From Clostridia bacterium (GTDB lineage: Bacteria > Bacillota_A > Clostridia > Christensenellales > CAG-138): DNA of 5,214 nt. The notes under the pieces are model-generated. The model did no database searches, was not told the DNA's origin, and worked only from the letters and a program-made list of their open reading frames with translations. Positions 1-5,214 of this stretch are shown piece after piece. Position 1 is the first letter of the stretch; each line of letters opens with the position of its first letter. Position numbers and translations under genes: made by a program. The DNA lies in assembly GCA_017553815.1 (NCBI GenBank), contig JAFZJT010000323.1:1-5214 (forward strand). The letters are read 5' to 3'.

Positions 1-293
1 ATAAAGGCTCCGCCGACGATAACGAGCGGAATATAGCCGAGAAGATAGCCGCCCGTCGGGCCGATGAGCTTTTGAAGCCCGCCCTCAAAGCCCGAGAAAA
101 CGGGAAGGCCGATCGCACCAATGAAAAGATACAGCAAAACCGCGACCGCCGAGAGCCTCACGCCCACAAGGTACGGGAATAGGCATACGATGAGCACCGA
201 AAGCGTTATCGGGACGGGGCCTATCGGTATCGAGAGCGGAGCGAGTATGCAGAGCGCCGCCGTCATAAGCGCGGAAAGCGCCATGCTGCGCAC
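1..293 (-). CDS. bioY: BioY biotin transporter S component (3' end missing)
   Basis: BioY is the substrate-binding membrane subunit of the biotin energy-coupling factor (ECF) transporter and takes up biotin across the cytoplasmic membrane, usually with a shared EcfA/EcfA'/EcfT module. The visible 97 residues show the family's hallmarks: GPVPITL near residues 25-31, LYLFIGAIGLPVFSG at 54-68 and GPTGGYLLGY at 78-87. Hydrophobic segments lie at about 5-22, 29-44, 48-66 and 83-97. The family usually has 180-200 residues, so roughly half is present and the gene continues past position 1. The start is uncertain. GTG at 293 is preceded by AAGGA at an 8-nt spacing. An in-frame TTG at 341, 4 nt past the peptidase stop, would add 16 residues (including KSRK, as often seen before the first helix) but has no ribosome binding site. 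The ATG at 284 also lacks one. No promoter or biotin-repressor operator is apparent in the short gap to the peptidase gene, so co-transcription is likely. The family call is firm; the exact start is not. Confidence 0.9.
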   Translation of the reverse strand, partial: MRSMALSALMTAALCILAPLSIPIGPVPITLSVLIVCLFPYLVGVRLSAVAVLLYLFIGAIGLPVFSGFEGGLQKLIGPTGGYLLGYIPLVIVGGAF

Positions 294-345
294 GGCGCTT
301 TTCCTTGACTTTATTTCGTTATTCTTAGCTGATATGCTCAAGATT

Positions 346-3204
346 TTACAGGTCGATAACGGTCAGATCGGGTATCTCAGCGAGCGCCGCGTCGCTTCCG
401 ACGACGCATACCGCGCCGTTCTTTGCGCAATCGTCGAAGATCTCGCAAAGCGCAAGCAAGCTTTCGCGGTTTGTGGCAAGCATCTCGGCGCGTATCCTTC
501 GCCTGTCCTCATGGGTGATGCCGTTCAGGATATCGCTCTGCGCCATATCCGCCTGCTCCTTGGGCGTCATGAGCGGTTCGGTACCGCCTATTGCGGAGAT
601 GATGAACTGACCGATATCCTCGCCGCTCTCGCAGAACTCCTTGATGAACGCGGATTCCTCGTCATACACGCCGATGGATCTTGCGGCGGCGGGATCGCGA
701 TAGGAGTAGTTGCAAACCGCGCCCTTCTCATTGATGCGCAGACCGCAGCCGTAGGCGCCGCCCTGCACGCGCACCTTGCCCCAGAGATAGCCGAGGCGGA
801 TGATATTCGCGGCCACCTTCATCTCGCCCTTGAGCTTATCGACCGCGATGCCCTTCTCCGCGTAGGAAACCTGCGCGGGGATGCGAACGCCGAGGCGCGA
901 AGGCAGGTCGGTTTTATAGTTTGCGCTTTCGGGAGCGGGGCTGCCCGATTTGATCAGCTCGAAAACGCTTGCGCAATCGGTCTCGCCCTGCGATGCAAGA
1001 CCCACGGTCAGCCTTTGCCGGCAGAAAACGCGATCGGCGATACCCGCAAGCTTATCGGAGAGGTCGGCGGATGCGGTATCGAAATCAGCGGCGAGCGACT
1101 TTATGAACATGCGCATACCAACGCCTCCGACCATCGAGCTGCAGGCGGAGGAAGCGAGATAGTGCGCAAATACCGCGTCGATGCCGAAATTATGGCCATC
1201 GCCCATGGCGCGCTGCTTGGTGGCTTCGTCGAGCTGAAGCACGTTTTCGCGAATGCGCTGTGCGTCCGAAAAATCGGTCTCGCTCATTATCTCGGCAACT
1301 ATCTCGGCGGCCTTTGAAACGTTTTCATCGAGCGCGGAGAAGCTTGCGGTGATATAAGGGGTGCAGGCTTCGCTGGAGATATGCGCGGTGCGAACGGAGA
1401 AATTCAGCCTTCCGATATAGGTTTTGATCAGCTTATCGAGCTCCTGCGCGGAATGCTTTTTCGTTGGAAGCTTGGAAAGAAGCTTTGTCAGCAAGCCCGC
1501 CGCGGGAAGATCGGAGTACGCTATATCGGAAGCATTGAAATAGAGATTGCAATGCGTGATGCCGTTGGTTCTGATCGGATTGAGCATCACCTTAACGCCG
1601 CTCACCTCGAGTGTTTCTGTGGGAATGAGCATGGGCTCGGGGTCGACCTCGGAAAGCGGAAGCTTGGGTATCGAAGCGGAATCCTCCGGGCTGTCCGGCG
1701 CCTGCTGCCAAGCGTGGAGGCGCTCGTTCTTTCTCGCAAGCTCCTTGATATCGCTTTCATCGAAGGAAGCATACATTTCCTTTGCCCAATCCTCCGCCTT
1801 CTTCGCAAGCTCTTCGCCGCGGGTTTTTGAGGGAAGCACGGTGAGAACGCTCATCTTCGAGAAGTCGAAAAGCTCCGCAAGAAGCGCCTCGAACTCGCCG
1901 CTTTCGATCGAAGCTCTTACCGCCTCGATATCGGCGTCGTTTTCAAGATAGAGCATCGGGTCGCCGCCGTAGAGTGAGCTCATGGAGCTCATGATGCAGC
2001 GCACGAGACCGGCGGGCTCCCACATATCCTTGAGCTTGAACGCGAAGCTGTTGAGATGCGCGGTCAGAAGCTCCTTATCAAGGCCGTTCTTAGCAAGATC
2101 TGCAACGATCTTTTCAAGCGTTTCGCGGATAGCGGAAAGCTTTGTCTTTTCGGTATTTTTGACGGTCAGAACGAGCTTCGACTGCTGGATATCGTAGCTC
2201 GTGTAAAGCTCAACATCCTCTCCGAGCCCCGCATCGAGTATGGCGCGGGTGAAGGGCGCGTCGTTTGAGCCCGCAAGATAGGAGCAGAGCACCGAGCTCA
2301 TGATGGAGCGGCGCTTTTGCTCGAAGGTGCCGATGATCCTGCCGAAGCTGAGAACGGTTTTATTCGCCTCATCCTCATTCGGCGCGATCTCGTAATGGAG
2401 TGTCACTTCGCCAACGGTCGGCTCCTGCATCGGGATATCGTGCGACGCATCCTGCTTTTCCGTGTTTCCGATGTATTCCTCGATGAGCTCAACAGTCTTT
2501 TCAAGCGGCACGGAGCCATCGAGGAAGAACCTCGCATTCGAGGGATGGTAGTATTTATGATACATCGTGCAGTACATGCCGTAGGTAAGCTCCGGGATGT
2601 GCTCTGGGTCGCCGCCGGAATTGAAGCCGTAGCAGTTGTCGGGGAAAAGAAGCGCGTTCATGCCCATGGAGAGGATCTCGTCAAGGCTCGCCATTGCGCC
2701 CTTCATCTCGTTATAAACAACGCCGTTGAAGTAGGGCTCGCCGCCCTCGTCCTTTTCAAGATGCCAGCCCTCCTGGCGGAAAGCGTTTTCATCTTGAACG
2801 CTCAGCGGCGCGAACACCGCATCGAGATAGACCGAGGTGAGGTTCAGAAAATCGCGCTCGTTGCGGCTGGAGACGGGATACATGGTCTTATCCTCGAAGG
2901 TCATCGCGTTGAGGAAGGTGCTCATAGAGCTCTTCATCAGGTCCGCAAACGATTCCTTGACGGGGTATTTCTTGGTTCCGCAGAGCACGGAATGCTCGAG
3001 GATATGGAAAACGCCGGTGTGATCCTCGGGCAGGGTCTTGAAGGCAACGGAGAAGAGCTTGTTGCTGTCCCCATTATCCATCCATAAAAGCTCCGCGCCG
3101 CAGCCCTCGTGCCTCATTTCAACGAGCTTGCCGCCAAGCTCCTCGGATTCGCGGATTCGTTCAACAACGAAGCCGCCTATTTTGGTTCCTTTGGTAAGAG
3201 TCAT
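346..3204 (-). CDS. M16C zinc metallopeptidase, presequence protease (PreP/Cym1) family
   Basis: This is a large peptidase of the pitrilysin/insulinase clan, which degrades unfolded peptides inside a closed two-half chamber. It has no signal peptide or membrane segment, so it should be cytosolic. The inverted zinc motif HxxEH is H67-I-L-E70-H71 (H67 and H71 bind zinc, E70 is the catalytic base); the third ligand is probably E166 in the conserved NEMKG motif, about 99 residues on, as in mitochondrial PreP. Flanking family motifs include LCGTKKYPVKESF and FLNAMTFEDKTMYPV. The first half runs to about residue 490, followed by a charged helical linker and, from about 529, the second half. GGAYG at 815-819 and YRDP at 835-838 match the C-terminal substrate-binding region. 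The length of 952 residues fits the family. The start at 3204 is chosen because GGAGG sits 5 nt upstream and MTLTKGTKIGGF resembles family N-termini; the longer frame opening at 3270 would begin upstream of the promoter's -10 box. The gene appears intact. Its substrates here are unknown. Confidence 0.95.
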   Translation of the reverse strand: MTLTKGTKIGGFVVERIRESEELGGKLVEMRHEGCGAELLWMDNGDSNKLFSVAFKTLPEDHTGVFHILEHSVLCGTKKYPVKESFADLMKSSMSTFLNAMTFEDKTMYPVSSRNERDFLNLTSVYLDAVFAPLSVQDENAFRQEGWHLEKDEGGEPYFNGVVYNEMKGAMASLDEILSMGMNALLFPDNCYGFNSGGDPEHIPELTYGMYCTMYHKYYHPSNARFFLDGSVPLEKTVELIEEYIGNTEKQDASHDIPMQEPTVGEVTLHYEIAPNEDEANKTVLSFGRIIGTFEQKRRSIMSSVLCSYLAGSNDAPFTRAILDAGLGEDVELYTSYDIQQSKLVLTVKNTEKTKLSAIRETLEKIVADLAKNGLDKELLTAHLNSFAFKLKDMWEPAGLVRCIMSSMSSLYGGDPMLYLENDADIEAVRASIESGEFEALLAELFDFSKMSVLTVLPSKTRGEELAKKAEDWAKEMYASFDESDIKELARKNERLHAWQQAPDSPEDSASIPKLPLSEVDPEPMLIPTETLEVSGVKVMLNPIRTNGITHCNLYFNASDIAYSDLPAAGLLTKLLSKLPTKKHSAQELDKLIKTYIGRLNFSVRTAHISSEACTPYITASFSALDENVSKAAEIVAEIMSETDFSDAQRIRENVLQLDEATKQRAMGDGHNFGIDAVFAHYLASSACSSMVGGVGMRMFIKSLAADFDTASADLSDKLAGIADRVFCRQRLTVGLASQGETDCASVFELIKSGSPAPESANYKTDLPSRLGVRIPAQVSYAEKGIAVDKLKGEMKVAANIIRLGYLWGKVRVQGGAYGCGLRINEKGAVCNYSYRDPAAARSIGVYDEESAFIKEFCESGEDIGQFIISAIGGTEPLMTPKEQADMAQSDILNGITHEDRRRIRAEMLATNRESLLALCEIFDDCAKNGAVCVVGSDAALAEIPDLTVIDL

Positions 3205-3209
3205 GGTTA

Positions 3210-3214
3210 CCTCC
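3210..3214 (-). promoter_or_regulatory. Ribosome binding site of the M16C peptidase gene
   Basis: A GGAGG sequence on the minus strand lies 5 nt before the ATG at 3204. It decides the start in favour of 3204 over the in-frame upstream ATG at 3270, which has no such site and lies outside the predicted transcript. Confidence 0.85.
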
Positions 3215-3235
3215 GAACAATAATTTAGCATTATA

Positions 3236-3264
3236 ATGATATTACTTTTTTGCTTAATTGTCAA
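3236..3264 (-). promoter_or_regulatory. Sigma-70/SigA-type promoter of the peptidase-bioY unit
   Basis: On the minus strand a perfect -35 box TTGACA (3264-3259) is followed by a 17-bp spacer and TATCAT (3241-3236), a five-of-six match to the -10 consensus. Transcription would begin near 3229, giving a leader of about 25 nt that includes the GGAGG site. A TATAAT closer to the gene (3235-3230) stands 23 bp from the -35 box, too far to pair with it. Confidence 0.75.
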
Positions 3265-3318
3265 GCGCAAATCATTAAACTCCGCTCTATTTCACAAACA
3301 AGCCGCTTCCGCTGTGGC

Positions 3319-3391
3319 GCAAATATATTTGCAAAGCTTGCTTGACAAAATATGCAAAGCTTGCTATACTTAATATACAAAGCACACTTTG
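3319..3391. repeat. Operator-like repeat cluster over the regulator promoter
   Basis: Four related elements lie around the rightward promoter. A perfect 14-bp palindrome GCAAATATATTTGC occupies 3319-3332. The 11-mer GCAAAGCTTGC occurs identically at 3331-3341 and 3354-3364. An inverted repeat CAAAG-CACA-CTTTG occupies 3378-3391. The core CAAAGC starts at 3332, 3355 and 3378, exactly 23 bp apart. One copy abuts the -35 box, one fills the spacer and one covers the presumed transcription start and early leader. This placement is typical of repressor sites, and the obvious candidate to bind them is the Xre-type protein encoded immediately downstream. The sequence facts are direct; the binding role is inference. 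Confidence 0.6.
3342..3370 (+). promoter_or_regulatory. Sigma-70/SigA-type promoter of the regulator-membrane protein operon
   Basis: A perfect -35 box TTGACA (3342-3347), a 17-bp spacer and TATACT (3365-3370, five of six to consensus) form a strong promoter. Transcription would start near 3377, giving a leader of about 33 nt. The spacer contains one copy of the GCAAAGCTTGC repeat, so a protein bound there would block RNA polymerase. It points away from the peptidase promoter; the two -35 boxes are 77 bp apart. Confidence 0.85.
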
Positions 3392-3395
3392 CATC

Positions 3396-3404
3396 AGGAG
3401 GTGA
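3396..3404 (+). promoter_or_regulatory. Consensus ribosome binding site before a TTG start
   Basis: AGGAGGTGA is a nine-base complement of the usual 16S rRNA 3' end. It lies so that TTG at 3410 is at normal spacing (8 nt after AGGAGG), whereas the in-frame TTG at 3389 lies upstream of it. It therefore fixes the regulator start at 3410. A near-perfect site paired with a weak start codon is a common arrangement. Confidence 0.85.
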
Positions 3405-3409
3405 ACCCA

Positions 3410-3619
3410 TTGAACACACGAATTCCCGAGCTGCGCAAAAAGCGCAGGCTCTCCCAAGAGGAGCTGGCGCAGGCGGTCGGCGTTACGCGGCAGACGATAA
3501 CATCGATCGAGGTGGGCAAATACGTCGCTTCCCTGCCGCTTGCCTACAAGATCGCGCGGTTCTTTGAGCTGCCCATCGAGGAGGTCTTTGATTTTTCGGA
3601 TATCGATAAGGAGGATTGA
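3410..3619 (+). CDS. Small Xre-family helix-turn-helix transcriptional regulator
   Basis: This is a 69-residue single-domain DNA-binding protein of the Cro/CI (HTH_3) type, acting in the cytoplasm and probably as a dimer. Helix 1 contains IPELRKKRRLS (5-15). The helix-turn-helix is QEELAQAV (16-23), the turn GV, then the recognition helix TRQTITSIEVGK (26-37). The remaining helices run through SLPLAYKIARFFELPIEEVF (41-60), and the tail is acidic. This pattern matches the widespread 65-75-residue stand-alone Xre regulators of Bacillota, which have no separate sensor domain. The start is TTG at 3410, fixed by the ribosome binding site. It is the first gene of an operon: the next gene begins 3 nt after its stop. 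The promoter carries repeats suited to autoregulation. Because such regulators have no ligand domain, the co-encoded membrane protein is a candidate for signal input, but that is inference. Confidence 0.93.
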   Translation: MNTRIPELRKKRRLSQEELAQAVGVTRQTITSIEVGKYVASLPLAYKIARFFELPIEEVFDFSDIDKED

Positions 3620-3622
3620 AAC

Positions 3623-4057
3623 ATGGAAAAATACAGGAAACAGCTTAAAAACAGCATTATCGCGCTGATGGTGTTCAACTGTGTGATCTTGCTGCTCGGC
3701 ATAATGCTGCGAAGTTTTATCCCAAACAGCGAGCGCGGACTCGGCATCGGCTTCCTCTCCGGCCTTTTGGTCGGAATACCGGCAGCCTGCATCGTATTTA
3801 TTGCGTGCGGCGTTTTCATCCTTAAGGACGAGGCCGCGCTTAAGAAGGCTTATATCGCCTATACCGATGAAAGGAACAACGCAATACGCCTGAAATCAAG
3901 CAATCTCGGTTTTGTTATCTGCATCGCCTGCATCGCGATCGCGCTGGTCGTTTCAAGCGTGCTGGATAGGACTGTGGCGCTGACGCTGCTGTGCGTGCTG
4001 CTGTTTACGATGGCGGTCAGCATTATAACGAACATTATCTACAGAAAAAAGCTTTAA
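3623..4057 (+). CDS. Four-helix membrane protein of unknown function, paired with the Xre regulator
   Basis: I do not recognise a named family with confidence. The 144-residue product has four predicted membrane helices at about 12-29, 41-67, 95-113 and 118-140, short ends and a highly charged loop at 68-94 with the motif AYTDERNNAIRLKSS. By the positive-inside rule (MEKYRKQLK at the N-terminus, RKKL at the C-terminus) both termini and the loop should be cytoplasmic. A TDER-x-x-x-I-R/K loop occurs in several small membrane proteins of Bacillota encoded beside Xre regulators. Six cysteines (20, 56, 62, 100, 103, 124) all fall in membrane segments. The ATG at 3623 has GGAGG 8 nt upstream, inside the end of the regulator gene, so the two are almost certainly co-transcribed. 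No enzyme or transporter motif is visible. The protein could sense a membrane signal, sequester the regulator or confer resistance to a membrane-active compound; none of these is shown by the sequence. Confidence 0.85.
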   Translation: MEKYRKQLKNSIIALMVFNCVILLLGIMLRSFIPNSERGLGIGFLSGLLVGIPAACIVFIACGVFILKDEAALKKAYIAYTDERNNAIRLKSSNLGFVICIACIAIALVVSSVLDRTVALTLLCVLLFTMAVSIITNIIYRKKL

Positions 4058-4100
4058 AGAGGTTTATAATTTAAATATGATAATTGGATGATGCCGTTCA

Positions 4101-4148
4101 AACGAAGAATAAAAGGAGCTTTTTTAACAGGCTCCTTTTCGTTTCGTT
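4101..4148. terminator. Bidirectional intrinsic terminator between convergent genes
   Basis: A 9-bp perfect stem pairs AAAAGGAGC (4111-4119) with GCTCCTTTT (4131-4139) around an 11-nt loop. A second short stem, AACGAA (4101-4106) with TTCGTT (4143-4148), can extend it across a small internal loop. On the plus strand the hairpin ends in TTTTCGTTTCGTT, and on the minus strand in TTTTATTCTTCGTTT, so both are U-rich exits. It lies 43 nt past the membrane protein stop and about 75 nt past the stop of the TPR gene on the other strand, where it can end both transcripts. The U tracts are interrupted, so efficiency is uncertain. Confidence 0.75.
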
Positions 4149-4221
4149 ATTCGGTTTTGCAGCTGTTTTGCACCGGATGGGATTTCGGATACCGGCCGCT
4201 CACAAAGCCAAGGAAGCGGCC

Positions 4222-5214
4222 TTACGGAAGCTCCGGCGATGCAAGCAGCGCATCAAGCCAGGCTTGGAAGCCCTCGGGCTTCCCTCCTTTCGCTGAATAA
4301 ACAATATTCAGACCTTCAAGCTCATCACAAACGTCCTTTTCCATATTTCGCAGCGAATATATCTTCAGCGCAGCCGCCATGTATTGCGCGGCATCGTCAT
4401 AGTTTTCAAGCTTAAACTGCAATGCGGCAATATTGTGATACGTTGTTGCAGTATCGGGGTGCTCCTTGCCAAGCACCTTTTCACGTATTGCAAGCGCTTT
4501 TTTATAATAGTCCAATGCCTGTTCATGTTCGCCCATATCCTGATACAATACGGCGATATTATAGTACGTTGTCGCAGTATCGGGGTGCTCCTTGCTAAGC
4601 ACCTTTTCACGTATTGCAAGCGCCTTTTTATAATACTCCAGCGCCTGCTCATGATTGCCCATATCATGATACAATACGGCGATATTGTTGTACGTTGTCG
4701 CAGTAGAGGGATGCTCCTTGCCAAGCACCTTTTCACGTAACGCAAGCGCCTTTTTATAATACTCCAGCGCCTGTTTGTGATCGCCCATATCATGATACAA
4801 TACGGCGATATTGTTGTACGTTCCCGCAGTATCGTGATGCTCCTTGCCAAGCACCTTTTCAAATATCGCAAGCGCCTTTTTATAATACTCCAGCGCCTTG
4901 GTATATTCGCCCATATCCCGATACAATAAGGCGATATTGTTGTACGTTCCCGCAGTATCGGGATGCACCTTGCCAAGCACCTTTTCACGTATCGCAAGCG
5001 CCTTTTTATAATACTCCAACGTCTTGGTGTATTCGCCCATAGCCTGATACAATCCGGCGATATTGTTGTACGTTGTCGCAGTATCGGGGTGCTCCTTGCT
5101 TAGCTCCTTTTCCCAAATAGCAAGCGCCTTTTTATAATACTCAAGCGCCAACGTATATTCGCCCATAGCCTGATACAATCCGGCGATATTGTTGTACGTT
5201 CCCGCAGTATCGGG
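4222..5214 (-). CDS. Tetratricopeptide repeat protein, kinesin-light-chain type (N-terminus missing)
   Basis: The visible 330 residues are almost wholly helical TPR repeats, which form a superhelical scaffold that binds peptides or partner proteins. Six full 42-residue repeats follow the pattern P-D-T-A-T-T-Y-N-N-I-A-x-L-Y-x-x-M-G-x-x-x-x-A-L-E-Y, then YKKALAIREKVLGKEH. A seventh, degenerate unit (fragment residues 253-294) follows, then a non-repeat C-terminal cap ending in ASPELP. The 42-residue period and the KALxIREKVLGxEHPDTA signature identify the TPR_10/TPR_12 kinesin-light-chain subtype. The reading frame stays open to 5214 and the first repeat begins at the edge, so the apparent start at the TTG at 5178 is merely a leucine codon inside a repeat. 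Nothing suggests secretion in the part seen. Bacterial proteins of this type are often fused to N-terminal TIR, CHAT, NB-ARC/NACHT or kinase domains, but no such domain is visible here, so no function is assigned. It converges on the regulator operon and is not co-transcribed with it. Confidence 0.92.
   Translation of the reverse strand, partial: PDTAGTYNNIAGLYQAMGEYTLALEYYKKALAIWEKELSKEHPDTATTYNNIAGLYQAMGEYTKTLEYYKKALAIREKVLGKVHPDTAGTYNNIALLYRDMGEYTKALEYYKKALAIFEKVLGKEHHDTAGTYNNIAVLYHDMGDHKQALEYYKKALALREKVLGKEHPSTATTYNNIAVLYHDMGNHEQALEYYKKALAIREKVLSKEHPDTATTYYNIAVLYQDMGEHEQALDYYKKALAIREKVLGKEHPDTATTYHNIAALQFKLENYDDAAQYMAAALKIYSLRNMEKDVCDELEGLNIVYSAKGGKPEGFQAWLDALLASPELP
4333..5214 (-). repeat. 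126-bp tandem repeat array encoding the TPR units
   Basis: Seven direct units of exactly 126 bp, read on the minus strand, start at 5214, 5088, 4962, 4836, 4710, 4584 and 4458, without spacers or indels. The first six are close to one another at the DNA level; the last has diverged, and its second half is no longer recognisable as a DNA repeat. The stretch coding for YYKKALA is nearly invariant in units 1-6, including silent positions. The array continues beyond the window, so the copy number is a minimum. Because the period is a multiple of three, spurious long frames also stay open on both strands here. Confidence 0.92.

Noticed and set aside
121..1317. 398-codon open frame on the plus strand antisense to bioY and the peptidase gene
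   Set aside because: It lies opposite a peptidase whose motifs are unmistakable, has no ribosome binding site or recognisable domain, and is explained by GC-rich codon bias of the opposite strand.
2317..3087. 256-codon open frame on the plus strand antisense to the peptidase N-terminal half
   Set aside because: It mirrors the coding strand's codon pattern, has no family motifs, and covers the HxxEH region of the real gene.
3389..3409. Longer regulator starting at TTG 3389
   Set aside because: That start lies upstream of the consensus ribosome binding site and would place the site inside the coding sequence; TTG 3410 has correct spacing and a normal family N-terminus.
4065..4070. TATAAT as a possible -10 box downstream of the membrane protein gene
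   Set aside because: There is no -35-like sequence 16-18 bp upstream and no gene downstream on that strand before the terminator.
4084..4300. Two overlapping 70-codon plus-strand frames past the membrane protein
   Set aside because: They run through the terminator hairpin and into the 3' end of the TPR gene, and have no family resemblance.
4365..4997. 210-codon frame on the minus strand and 118-codon frame on the plus strand within the TPR array
   Set aside because: The 126-bp period is a multiple of three, so any frame free of stops in one unit stays open through all units. The translations are periodic nonsense while the TPR frame matches its family consensus.
4333..5214. Regular tandem repeats as a possible CRISPR array or integron-like cassette series
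   Set aside because: The units are contiguous, in frame, 126 bp long and without unique spacers; they encode TPR helices.

Overview
The window reads as a chromosomal segment of an anaerobic Bacillota, most likely a Clostridia member of the gut type. This is inferred from the strong GGAGG-type ribosome binding sites, TTGACA promoters with 17-bp spacers, a PreP/Cym1-type M16C peptidase, a BioY biotin transporter and a small Xre-type regulator. No rRNA, tRNA, CRISPR array or insertion sequence was seen, and the species cannot be named.

Layout. Positions 1-293 (minus) hold the N-terminal half of BioY, which runs off the left edge. Positions 346-3204 (minus) hold a complete 952-residue M16C zinc metallopeptidase just upstream of bioY in the transcriptional sense; the two probably form one transcription unit. 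Positions 3205-3409 are a divergent intergenic region with two well-formed sigma-70-type promoters. The promoter facing right overlaps a cluster of CAAAGC/GCTTTG operator-like repeats. Positions 3410-3619 and 3623-4057 (plus) form a tight two-gene operon: a 69-residue Xre-family helix-turn-helix regulator with a TTG start, and a 144-residue four-helix membrane protein. Positions 4101-4148 hold a hairpin that can serve as a terminator for both strands. Positions 4222-5214 (minus) are the C-terminal part of a protein made of 42-residue tetratricopeptide repeats (kinesin-light-chain type), which continues beyond the right edge.

How the genes relate. The regulator and membrane protein look like an autoregulated module in which the membrane protein may modulate the regulator; that role is inference. 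The peptidase and the biotin transporter share direction but have no known functional link. The TPR gene is a separate convergent unit whose N-terminal effector or sensor domain, if any, lies outside the window. The two most notable signals are the repeat cluster over the regulator promoter and the near-identical 126-bp tandem repeats in the TPR gene. Neither proves a new system.
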